Of a stretch of 64,000 nucleotides of DNA, positions 22,446-33,948 are shown piece by piece. How positions within the stretch are numbered: position 1 is the stretch's first letter; each line of letters opens with the position of its first letter. The notes below the pieces were generated by a model. The model saw only the letters and a program-made list of their open reading frames with translations. It had not been told where the DNA came from and did no database searches. The position numbers and the translations under genes were made by a program. Source of the stretch: Astragalus membranaceus (Eukaryota > Streptophyta > Magnoliopsida > Fabales > Fabaceae); assembly GCA_039519185.1 (NCBI GenBank), contig CM076846.1:227156659-227220658 (forward strand), in the 5' to 3' direction.

Positions 22446-22452
22446 TATAAAA
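22446..22452 (+). promoter_or_regulatory. LTR TATA box
   Basis: GGCTATAAAAGAG lies about 40 bp after the word TTAGTCCCACATTG. It is kept unchanged in the other LTR at 32053-32059. This is the best candidate core promoter of the element. Confidence 0.6.
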
Positions 22453-22974
22453 GAGATGGAGATGCAAAGGCTATGGACATGGGTGATTGATGGGGTAAGT
22501 GATCTTTTGGGCTAGCATTTACAGCCCATTAGATTAAAAGCCTGTCTTTAATTCTTTTGGACTAGCTTTTGCAGTCCGTTAGATTAGAAGCCCGTCTTTA
22601 GTTATTTTTGGGATGGCCGTTGAGGTCCTTTACTTGGTGGTTTTCGGGTGAAAACGGACCAGATAGGAGTCCGGTTCGCGGTTGATATGGTCAGATTGCT
22701 AGGTCCGTTTCGGCGTTGATCGCATTGATCAGCTAGAGGTTAGTTTTGCATTTATTTAATTAATTTATTTATTTTTGTATATATTTATTTATTATGTATA
22801 CTGTTTATTTATTATTTATATTGTTTATTTATCTATGTAAATAATTATTTATTATTTATTCATTTATTTATTTATATGTATAGTTATTTATTTATTAACT
22901 TTACGCTTTATTAATTGTTAGTGTCGTCATTAATTTTTTTTAATACACAAATTATTTTATAAAAATTTCAAAAA

Positions 22975-23918
22975 TATAAATAGGGGATTAAGTCGACTGT
23001 ACAGTCGGATTAGTCAGCTTTTTAGGACTACAAATGAACCGTTACAGATCATGTCCGAAAAATCCCTATTTAAAACAAATAATTTCTAAATTAAAATAAA
23101 TACAAACATACTTCTTTCCCCGAACCAAATTCTCAAAATAGGGGACTAAGTCGGTCGCATGGCCGGGTTAGTCATCATCTTAGGATGAACGGGACGTACG
23201 GCTCAAGAGTCCTAAAATACCTATTTAAATAAAATCAAATCACTCCATACACAAATAATTTTCTTCCAAAAAATCAAAATCTTATTTTCACAAACAGGTG
23301 ATTAAGTCGGCCTGTACAGGCCGGGTTAGTCAGCGTTTTAGGACCGGAATGAACCGTTACGGATCAGGGTCCTAAAATCCCTAAATAAAAACAATCTTTT
23401 TTTAACCTTAGAACTACGTAGCCTTTAATTCTCCACCCGGAGATACGTAGGAGCAGGGCCACGCCCCTGTCAAGCGCAAAAATAAACAATTTCCATTACC
23501 TTTCTTTCTTAATTCATTTTTTACAGAAACCTATAAAAATAAATAGATGAATATTTCATTTTCAATATATAAATAGGGGATTAAGTCGACTGTACAGTCG
23601 GGTTAGTCTGCTTTTTAGGCCACTAATGAACCGTTACGGATCAGGTCCTAAAATCCCTATTTAAAATAAATAATTTCTAAATTAAAAAAAATACAAACAC
23701 ATCTCTTTCGTTTCAAAAATCAAAAAATCTTATTTTCAAAGTAGGGGATTAAGTCGGTCGTACGACCGGGTTAGTCATCGTTTTAGGATAAGTGAACTGT
23801 GGTCCTTCAGAGCCCCAGCGCTCCTTCAGCCCTCAGCGGCCCTTCAGAGCCCCAGCGCTCCTTCAGACTCCCTATGGTCCTTCAACACAGATCACACAAT
23901 CCTAAAACCCCTATATTA
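22975..23918 (+). repeat. Five copies of a putative three-way-junction module (5' LTR)
   Basis: Copies lie at about 22975-23073, 23136-23227, 23293-23385, 23568-23667 and 23737-23918. Each has an outer stem (AAATAGGGG...CCCTATTT type), a first hairpin after AAGTC, the conserved word GTTAGTC, then a second hairpin TTTTAGGA...TCCTAAAA. The first hairpin differs between copies but stays palindromic: CGACTGTACAGTCG, GGTCGCATGGCC, GGCCTGTACAGGCC, CGACTGTACAGTCG, GGTCGTACGACC. In copy 5 the second loop is expanded by CCTTCAG repeats. The equivalent in the other LTR is 32605-33542. The folding is inferred by eye. Confidence 0.75.
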
Positions 23919-24323
23919 AAAAACACCAACCAACAAACATTTTCTAAACAAAGAACTACATAGGTTTGATTTCTCCATCGCACCTGGAGATACGTAGGAG
24001 CGGGGGCCCACTCCTGTCAAGCACAAAAAACTAAAATTTTTATTAAGTCTTTTTCTTTCAATAAAAGGGTAAAAATTAACATTGTCAAAATTAACATTTT
24101 TTTTCTACAACTAATTAGCAGGTAACCTTCCTTAGGAAGGATGTCGTGGGGTGCTAACACCTTCCCCACGCATAACCGACTCCCGAACCCTAATCTGGTC
24201 TCAAAGACCCTTATCCATTCCAAAAGGGATTTTCCAATATTTTCCCTTAAACTAAACTTTGGTGGCGGCTTCATTTTTGAACATTTCGAGGAATCCTCAC
24301 CCGAATTTTTCGGTCGCTACAGC

Positions 24324-24342
24324 TGGCGACTCCACTGGGGAC
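24324..24342 (+). other. Primer binding site of the Ogre-like element
   Basis: TGGCGACTCCACTGGGGAC starts two bases after the LTR. This form is the one described for Ogre/Tat elements, attributed to tRNA-Arg. Confidence 0.8.
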
Positions 24343-27300
24343 ATTTTTTTAGAGAGTCAAACCTAGCTTAATTAGTTGTAGGAGTAGTTGTTAATTTAAT
24401 GTTTATTTTTACCCTATCCTTTTGTCTTTTATTCTTGTATATTATATTATTTTCATATGATATGTAAACCTTAGGATAGAAGACCATTATGTTTGTATAT
24501 GTGATTATTCTTTTATTTTATTGCCAATTATATTATTTTATGTATATAAACCCTAGGGTAGAAGACTATTATTGTTGTATGTGTGTTTGTTTGTTTTGCA
24601 GCTTGGGGGTTATTCCTGATATTTTGCTCCTTCACACACTCCACTATCACACTTTTGCACACACACGTGAGAATAGTCCTATACCCGGGCTGGAGCATAA
24701 ACTAAGTTAGAACGAGACTGCGTAGTAATGGCCCTCTGGATGTACGTCCAGCTCGGTGGTTACGAAAGTCTCACCTAGAGTTTGGTCCCTTCGAGGGTGC
24801 TATCACTTCTAATAGCTTGCCTATTGTTGTGGCTAGCGTTCTCAAACGGGGTCGTTGGCTCTAGGAACCTTATTAGGACCTTGTGGAGCTACCCTTTGAA
24901 AGGTTCACTCAGTAGAAAGAATCTTAGATCTATTCTCAAAGGAACACTTTTTAGGACACAAAGGAGCTTCATCCCGTCGCATTCAAACAAGCATAGATGT
25001 ATTTCCTTCCCATTTTTTTTGAAAAAAAAAACCAAAAATCATATTTCATTTGTTCTAGCTATTTTCTTTTCTTGAAACATGTCTCATGCATTCTTATTTT
25101 ATTTTGCATATAATAAAAACAAATCTCTAAATATATCGTTTTCCATACATTTCAATGACCGCCGAGGGATTACAAAACTTTTAAAAAAAGGGGGATGAAA
25201 GTAAAATAAAAAACCGTTTGAAAGTCGGACCCTAGAATCATACTTTAGTAAAAAGTTTTGGATTCCCCGACGAGATGAATAAAACCATACATTCACATCT
25301 CACGCATATTCGTTCATTCAAAGGCGAACTGGTTCATCAATACTCATGCATCTGTCTTCCCGTTCCAAAAACAACAAAAATATTCAAAAATCATGTCAAG
25401 CATCATGTTTTCTTTCCTTTCTATGCATAAAAAAAATCACTGCTAGTGTCATGCATTTTATTTCCTCGCACAAAAAGAGTAATTTTTAGTCATATAACAT
25501 GAGCATGCACTGACATTCATACATAGTCATTCAAAATCATTATCACATAGCGTAGGCATCACATCATTTGTAAAGTCATGAATTACATTTCGAAAAAAAA
25601 CATATCATTCATACATCATTTTCCCCCATGTTGCCATCCTAGTTTAAATGCATCCACTCCATGTTCGTGTATCATTTTCCCAAATAAAACAAAAAAATCA
25701 TTTCATTATAATTGTATCATTCATCATCGAACAAATCAAAAATAAGAGTCTGCATACATGTTGCACTACCTCTTGAAAAATAAAAATATTGCATTAGGAT
25801 CAAACATTTATTTCTTCATGCATACACGCATTTGCGTTTTCCATACATATCCGTCATCAGGGGCATTATATTTTTGCTAGAAAATAAAAAATCACCATAG
25901 AGACGAATCACTTGTTTTCATATACATCTCGTTCTCATGGCATATCATCATCAACATCCAAAAAAAACAAAGACACTACATATTTGCCCAACCTGCATCA
26001 TCTTGCATACTCATATAGAAAAAATATACTATATTCATTACTCCTCTTCGTGCAAAAAAATATGAAAATAAAAACAAAAGCTCTTCATTCTTAACCACCT
26101 CGAATGCATTAGTCATCTCGCATGCATCATTTCCAAATAAAAGAAAATAAAAAATAATGCCACTTTCTTGCATTATTCATCAGCATATTGCAATGCCTCC
26201 GAAAAATCATTTTTGGATAGTCAATCTTTTCAAGTGATCATTCACATCTCATGCATCTGCATCATGCAACATCATCTGTTCATTCATGCCTTTTTTTTTC
26301 TTCTTTTTCTAAAAAAGAGATAATAGAAAAAACCACGAGCACAATTAAAAAATTGTGATAAACATTGGAATATCTCATTTAGCATGCACTTCCATTCACA
26401 AAAAGCCATCATCAAATAATGTAGACATTTCATCATTTGCAACATCATGAGATGCATGTAAAAGCATATCATTCATACATCATTTCACTCATCCTAATAA
26501 ATAAATAAATAAATAACCGCTGTTTCATCGATCATTCATACGTCATTTCATTCCCCGTTTCAGCATGCATCATTTCACAAAAATTATGTCATTATTTTTT
26601 ATACATAAATGAGGCCCTGCATCAGCCACATGCTGTATTGCCCCCAAAAAAATCATTTAGAATAATTGGTCTTTCCAAGTGATCATTCATGCGCGCATTT
26701 CATGCATTTGCATCTGCATTTTCATCATGCATATCTATCACCATGTGTTTATTCATGCATTAGGACACAAGGGGCGTGTAATTTATTTATCATCGTTGCA
26801 TGAGTATAGTTAATCTTTTGACTAGAGAAAATCATCATGCATTCATAATAGGAATAAAATCGTTGGTCTTTTCAAGTGATCAGTTCCTCCATGCACTTCA
26901 TACATTTGCATTTTCATCGTACATATCCATCATCGTGTTCTAAAACAAAACAAAAAACAAAAATATATCATCACTCTTTTTCATGCATCATTGGGCATCC
27001 AATAAAAATGAGAATTTGTGACTTTGCATCCTTCACGGGTTGCATTGCCTTCAAAGATCATCTAGAATCATTGGTTTAGTTCCAAATGATCGTGGATTCA
27101 CGTGTTTCATGCATTTGCATTTTCATCACGCATATACAAGATCATGTGTTCATCCATACATAAAAAAAACATGAGCATTGCTTCTTCAAAAATGGATGAG
27201 AGATGAGACGAAATTGTTTATTTTTCTTTGGAAAAGTTTTAGCTGTACAAAACACGGTCAAACTCAGTTGCAAACTCAAGGTGTTTTCGAGACACTCAAT

Positions 27301-30300
27301 TTTCAAAATTTTGCAGCTCGTTCACAAATTTCTACCAGCAAAACGATGCATCTCATCGGTCCCATGATAAACGATCAAAATGGTCCATTTTGTTAACCAA
27401 TGTGTTATCAAAAATTTCTTCTATCATGTCGCTAACTATGTTAACTCTCTGTGAAGCATTCGTATAGTGAACTTGTATGCAACACGCATTTACTCTTGTT
27501 TGAGTCAGTTAGTGTCCGTATCTTTCCCATCACCATCCATTGTTCATATCCAGTCCCACCCCGACCATCCCATAAGGTGCATATTCTCCACAAGTACCTA
27601 GTCAACTATTTGGTTGGTTCCCAATGATGAAATTTCATAAACTAACACTTTAGGTCCCCATGCTGGGGCAAATTTGTGATCACTAGATATCTTGTCAACA
27701 TTGTATTCCCTTGGTGCAAGTCATTTACAAAAAAAAACAAATAAGCCTGTTAGGTTGAAAACTCGCAAGAGCAGCCTAAGCAAAAAATTAGGGCAAATAA
27801 CAGAAATAAAGAGAAAAAGAGCGGATATATAAAAATAAATAATTTTTGTCCTTGAATTAATTTTTGAGAAAAACAAGCAATCATGATTTTGAAATGAAGT
27901 TTGGTCGTCTTCCCGTACCCTAAAAAAAGAGGTTCTTTACTACCCCTTGGAAAAAAAATCAAAAATCTTTCAGTCACCCTAGACAAGGATCAATTCCACA
28001 TCAAAAATGGTGTGTCACGTTTATCAGCTCACTCTACTCAAAAAAAAAGATCACAAAAAAATGTGAAATTCAAAAAAGAGGATTGAAAAAGAAATCCTCA
28101 AAAAGAAAAAAGCAAAACAGTAGAAATTGTGAGCTGATACATAATATCACCAAACACAGAAGATATCCTTGTCCGAATAAACCCACAAACACCTCCTTAG
28201 GCCGAATTATCATTTCTTCCACAAAACCCAAATCATTGACCTCAAGTTAACACTTCTCTGAACCTACTTATTTTTTAAAAGGTCGTTGTATCAATAAACC
28301 ATCAAACACCTCTCTGAGCCCATTTGAGCCTATATATGCTCCACAAACCCATAACCATTGACCACATTACCCATAACATGTAACCACATCACAAACCCTT
28401 CTTTCATAAACCCCTAACCACTGGCCATGTTACAACCCTAACGAGTCCATGCTGATCAATGATTGGTTGTTTTCGTTTTCTCAAAGATTTAATTTTAGGA
28501 CAAGTAAGTATATTTATTTACAATATATTTGCAAAAAAAATTCTCAAAAAAAAGAAAGCTGAAAAAATTCAAAAAAAAAAAGAAAAAAAACTCAAAAGGC
28601 TTGCACTCCATGTTCATTCAAATCGCACTGATATCAAGACAAAGTATAGTGATCACCGATTGAAATTCTCATCAAATAAAAAAACTCAAGACTGTCACAG
28701 TCTTTGGGATTCACCTAAAAGAAAACCAAAAGTTTATACTAGGACCATCACCTAGATCCCAAAGTGGGGCATATCTTCCACCTTTCATGCTTCTTGAACT
28801 TGGAAAATGTCTGGCATCCATCCCATTCATATACCCCATCCAATCCATACGACCAATTCCAAATACCCATGACCCTAACTCAGTTACCTTTCATAACCCC
28901 ACTAAAAGCAATCATTTAAATATCATTCCAAAGTGGAACAATCCCATCACTCTTCACTTCACCTAAAGTCGGGGAAATTCGCTCTACACCCATCTCATCC
29001 CCTTGTCATATCCACATCCACACAACCATGTCGAGGCATCTTCTCAACCCATTATCCTAAATACGTCCCTTCACAATGTTACTCTAGTCGGGGAAACATT
29101 GCTCTCGTCAAGATTGGGGCAATACCAAACGTCATGGGTTGAGATAAAATCCCTCGTTTGCCACCCTACATTCCAAAGTCATGGTATTCCCAACTAATTG
29201 TTTCCTCTACACCCCTTGCTGTTGTCATCACTATACAGGGGCAGACTATTCGATAACCTTCACTGGTAGTCTAAATCGGGGCAGCTCCACATTTCTTGAG
29301 CTGGGAAAAACATACCTTTCATGACTTTGGGGAAAACCTACCATTCATCCCATCACGTCTCATATCTGTCTTACCAAGTCAACTGATTCAGTCATCCGTA
29401 TTTGCACTGCTCTACATGTCTACTAAACAATGCTTCAAAGAGAGAGAACACAAGTTAATAATGTCACGTTGAACACTCACTCTGTTAACTTTGTGGACCT
29501 AAAATTCAATCAATCATGGGACACCGTAAGGGAAGAACAACGTGAACGAATATGTAAATACAGTCAAGTACGGTCGCACATCAGTGACTGTAAATAACAA
29601 CCTTGAGACTGACAAAGCTTGAATTCAAATAAAATCCAATTTTTTTTCCAAGGAACGATAATCGCAAAATATTCACTTCTGCATCAAAAGCCTCATCTCT
29701 CATCATTACAGAAATCTTTCTGCATCATCAATAAAATCATAGCATAAATCATCCCGCCATACAACCATGCATCCAATAAGTGGTGATTTCAAAACATCCA
29801 CCTCTCAATTTCTCGCATAAAAAAAAAATCTTTTTCTCATCTCAAAAACCGCAAAAATGCATCATCAATAAATCATACCATACATTTTATTCCAACATCA
29901 AGCCATGCATCTACCACAACTTTTGCATCTAAGCATTACATTTGCACATTCATTCATTCATATACCTACATCATGTATTAAAAAAAAAAGAAAAAAAAGA
30001 AAGTAAACAGAGGCAAAAATCATCCACATTGCATTCATTACCCCCACCAAAGTATTGATAATTGCATGCGCAAATATTACATGCATTTCATCGCAACACT
30101 TACATCTAAGCATTACAATTGCATCTTATCTGCATACGCATACACAGTGTATCAACTTTATTATTCCAGCAACTTCAGCATCCATTATCCACCACATCTC
30201 ATTCACTATCTTAACAAACATCAATCATTGCATGTGCATACATTACATGCATGTCATATACATAACATCTATTGCTTCAAGTGTCGATCCCTATATACTT

Positions 30301-31046
30301 CCACTTCTTAAGTCAATACGACAAGCGTTGAATCTTATATCAAACACCAGATCGCGGTGTTAGCACAGAGTCTAGCATAGATCCTTCAGACCAGTTTGGT
30401 CCTTCAGTTCAGTTCGAATTAACACGTCAAAACGACGGCTTCGAACTCTACCATCAGATCTTGACGTCGCCACTGAGCGCGGCGGATCCTTCAGACCCCC
30501 AGAGGTCCTTCAGATTAGCTGTGTCTGCCTAAGACATAGTGGACATCCTTCGTGGTCAACATATCAGTTCTAGATCTGATCTTGACCCTCACGGCCGCAT
30601 CGACGTAGGTCACCCTTAGACTGTTTTATTAGTACCATAGCTAGTTGCAGTCCATCAGACCATTTTGGTCCATCAGGCCCAGGCAGCCCTTCAGACCCAC
30701 CGGTCCTTCAGTTTAATTCAAATCAATGCGCCAAGCATCGACTGCGAATTAGACCCTCAGATCATTATGCCGATACTTCAGGGTATCGATCCTTCAGACC
30801 CGCAGTGGTCCTTCAGAGCCCCAGTGCTCCTTCAGACCCCCAGCGGTCCTTCAGAGCCCCAGTGCTCCTTCAGAGCCCCAGTGCTCCTTCTTTATTCCTT
30901 TCTCGTCGGTGCCCCGAGTGTTAACCGTTCTCTGTTAATTCTCAAACTCTACACTTTTCTACTAAGAGGACAAAATTAGCATTTGTCTTATCTTTATTTC
31001 TATTCCTACTATGAAAACCTTTCAATTTATCTACGGAATATAAATA
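24343..31046 (+). other. Non-coding internal region of the Ogre-like element
   Basis: The leader up to about 25000 is moderately complex. From 25080 to 30300 the plus strand is strikingly poor in G and rich in A, T and C, with very many CATGCAT, TTCATNCATC and ATCATTTC words (densest at 25300-27160 and 29690-30290). The stretch at 27540-29350 has phrases such as GTCGGGGAAA and TGGGGCA. From 30370 to 30890 CCTTCAGACC/CCTTCAGAGCCCCAG units repeat, as in LTR module 5. No reading frame exceeds about 100 codons or shows a retroelement motif. Confidence 0.75.
30370..30895 (+). repeat. CCTTCAG-type repeats shared with the LTR
   Basis: GGTCCTTCAGACC, CCTTCAGAGCCCCAG and TGCTCCTTCAGA words recur irregularly. 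The same words fill the second loop of hairpin module 5 at 23808-23885 and 33428-33515, so sequence has been exchanged or expanded between internal region and LTR. Confidence 0.8.
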
Positions 31047-31058
31047 AAGAGGGGCAGC
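31047..31058 (+). other. Polypurine tract of the Ogre-like element
   Basis: AAAGAGGGGCAG directly precedes the second LTR (CTGTCATACCC), the position and composition expected for plus-strand priming. Confidence 0.75.
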
Positions 31059-33948
31059 TGTCATACCCTAATTTTGTCCGGCTAATTAAAAAAAATCCAA
31101 AAAAAAGTTTTCCGCGTATATTTGATTCCTAATCCCTCGAATAGGTCATTTTGCGCTAATTTACTAATTTTGCGTTGTTATTACTTTTTTTAGTGGTTAA
31201 ACAAAAATTAAAAAAATATGCTAACACAAAAAATTACATAGTAGATTTAATTTATTTTTCTTGTTACAATATCTTTAATTAAAAAACGAAAATAAAAAAT
31301 AAAATAGATAAGAAATAATACAAATTACAAAAGAAAATAAAAAAGGGGAGGTGCAATAAAAGATTATTATTACAAAAAAGGAGAATGTCCATGTACATGA
31401 CTTGGCCCAAGAATGCCAAAGTTACAAAAATACAAAAATAAACCAAGTACCCAAAACTGCAGCTACTTTGCAAAGGTGATTTCTCTCTCTTCGGACGTTA
31501 TTTCGACGATCCGACCGGTGAAAGTGAAGATGGATGTCTCATGAACTTGGTGTCAAAAAACAACGATGATCCAACGGTTAACGAATCCAGAATCGCACTT
31601 GTACGGTGGCTGGTTTGAGAAAAACGGGAGTTGTTTTTTCTACTTTTGCGAAGGAAATTTCTCTCTCCTCAGACCTCGTTTCGACGATCCGAACGGTAGA
31701 AGTGAAGATGGATGTCTCATGAACCTGGTGTCAAAAAACAACGATGATCCAACGGTTAACGAATCCGGAATCTCATTCTCAATATGGCTGGTTTGAGAAA
31801 AAACGGGATTAGTTTTTAGCTACATTCAAAATGCAATTTCTCTCTTCTCAGACCTTTTTTCAACGATCTGAACGGTGAAATTGAAGATATATGTCTCACG
31901 AACCTTGTGTCAAAAAACCAAGATGATCCAACGGTTAAAAGATCCGAAATCACACTTTTACAGAGCCCGGTTTGAGAAAAACGAAAATTGCTTTTCTATG
32001 TTGTTTTAGTCCCACATTGTTTGGGAGAAACAAGAACTACCTAGCCTTTGGCTATAAAAGAGATGGAGATGCAAAGGCTATGGACATGGGTGATTGATGG
32101 GGTAAGTGATCTTTTGGGCTAGCATTTGCAGTCCATTAGATTAAAAGTCTGTCTTTAATTCTTTTGGACTAGCTTTAATTTGCAGTCCATTAGATTAAAA
32201 GCCCGTCTTTAGTTATTTTTTTGATGGCCGTTGAGGTCCTTTACTTGGTGGTTTTCGGTTGAAAACGGACCAGATAGGAGTCCGGTTTGCGGTTGATATG
32301 GTCAGATTGCTCGGTCTGTTTCGGCGTTGATCGCATTGATCAGCTGGAGGTTAGTTTTGCATTTATTTATTTAATTTATTTATTTATTTTTGTATATATT
32401 TATTTATTATGTATACTGTTTATTTATGTACATACTTATTTATTATTTATATTGTTTATTTATCTACGTAAATAATTATTTATTATTTATTCATTTATTT
32501 ATTTATATGTATAGTTATTTATTTATCAACTTTATGCTTTATTAATTGTTAGTAACGTCATTAATTTTTTAAATACGCAAATTATTTTATAAAAATTTCA
32601 AAAATATAAATAGGGGATTAAGTCGATTGTACAGTCGGATTAGTCAGCTTTTTAGGACCACAAATGAACCGTTACGGATCATGTCCTAAAATCCCTATTT
32701 AAAACAAACAATTTCTAAATTAAAATAAATACAAACATACTTCTTTCCCCGAACCAAATTCTCAAAATAGGGGACTAAGTCGGCCGCATGGCCGGGTTAG
32801 TCATCATCTTAGGATGAACGGGCCGTACGGCTCAAGAGTCGTAAAATACCTATTTAAATAAAATCAAATCACTCCATACACAAATAATTTTCTTCCAAAA
32901 AATCAAAATCTTATTTTCACAAATAGGGGATTAAGTCGACTGTACAGTCAGATTAGTCAGCTTTTTAGGACCACAAATGAACCGTTACGGATCATGTCCT
33001 AAAATCCCTAAATAAAAACAATCTTTTTTTTAACCCCAGAACTACGTAGCCTTTGATTCTCCACCCGGAGATACGTAGGAGCAGGGCCACGCCCCTGTCA
33101 AGCGCAAAAATAAACAATTTCCATTACCTTTCTTTCTTAATTCATTTTTTACAGAAACCTATAAAAATAAATAGATGAATATTTCATTTTCAAAATATAA
33201 ATAGGGGATTAAGTCGACTGTACAGTCGGGTTAGTCTGCTTTTTAGGCCACTAATGAACCGTTACGGATCAGGTCCTAAAATCCCTATTTAAAATAAATA
33301 ATTTCTAAATTAAAAAAATACAAACACATCTCTTTCGTTTCAAAAATCAAAAAATCTTATTTTCAAAGTAGGGGATTAAGTCGGTCGTACGGCCGGGTTA
33401 GTCATCGTTTTAGGATAAGTGAACTGTGGTCCTTCCGAGCCCCAGCGCTCCTTCAGCCCTCAACGGCCCTTCAGAGCCCCAGCGCTCCTTCAGACCCCCA
33501 GTGGTCCTTCAACACAGATCACACAATCCTAAAACCCCTATATTAAAAAACACCAACCAACAAACATTTTCTAATCCAAGAACTACGTAGCTTTGATTTC
33601 TCCATCGCACCTGGAGATACGTAGGAGCAGGGGCCCACTCCTGTCAAGCACAAAAAACTAAAACTTTTTAGTAAGTCTTTTTCTTTCAATAAAAGGGTAA
33701 AAATTAACATTGTCAAAATTAACATTTTTTTTCTACAACTAATTAGCAGGTAACCTTCCTTAGGAAGGATGTCGTGGGGTGCTAACACCTTCCCCACGCA
33801 TAACCGACTCCCGAACCCTAATCTGGTCTCAAAGACCCTTATCCATTCCAAAAGGGATTTTCCAATATTTTCCCTTAAACTAAACTTTGGTGGCGGCTTC
33901 ATTTTTGAACCTTCGAGGAATCCTCACCCGGATTTTTCGGTCGCTACA
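31059..33948 (+). repeat. 3' LTR of the Ogre-like element
   Basis: 2890 bp, collinear with 21453-24321 with scattered substitutions and a few short indels (for example an added TATTTATGTACATACTTATT-like segment at about 32420). It contains the three 175-bp units (31465-31990), the TATA box (32053) and five hairpin modules (32605-33542). Confidence 0.92.
32605..33542 (+). repeat. Five copies of the putative three-way-junction module (3' LTR)
   Basis: Copies are at about 32605-32702, 32766-32857, 32921-33013, 33197-33294 and 33366-33542. Compared with the other LTR, changes in the first hairpin include compensatory or wobble-preserving ones: GGTCGCATGGCC becomes GGCCGCATGGCC, and CGACTGTACAGTCG becomes CGATTGTACAGTCG. 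Copy 3 has been replaced by a copy-1-like arm, suggesting gene conversion among modules. Confidence 0.72.

Larger units (their letters stand above)
21453..24321 (+). repeat. 5' LTR of the Ogre-like element
   Basis: A 2869-bp LTR. In order it has: three tandem units of about 175 bp (21857-22395), a TATA box (22446), A/T-rich TTTATTTATT tracts (22750-22920), five hairpin modules (22975-23918) and a terminal segment ending TTCGGTCGCTACA. The second LTR (31059-33948) keeps the same layout. Confidence 0.92.
21453..33948 (+). mobile_element. Ogre/Tat-like LTR element without coding capacity (LARD type)
   Basis: It has two direct LTRs of about 2.9 kb (21453-24321, 31059-33948), both starting TGTCATACCCTA and ending GGTCGCTACA. 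The primer site TGGCGACTCCACTGGGGAC is of the kind reported for Ogre-type elements (tRNA-Arg); a purine-rich tract AAAGAGGGGCAG precedes the second LTR. The target duplication is gtgtg (21448-21452) and gcgtg (33949-33953), one mismatch. The 6.7-kb internal region contains no recognisable gag, protease, RT, RNase H or integrase on either strand. It must depend on an autonomous relative for movement. It lies inside the 3' LTR of the Tekay-type element and is therefore younger than it. Confidence 0.88.

Noticed and set aside
25080..27160. Regularly recurring CATGCATC/ATCATTC words, checked as a CRISPR array or satellite.
   Set aside because: No fixed repeat length or spacer; irregular low-complexity sequence inside a plant retroelement.
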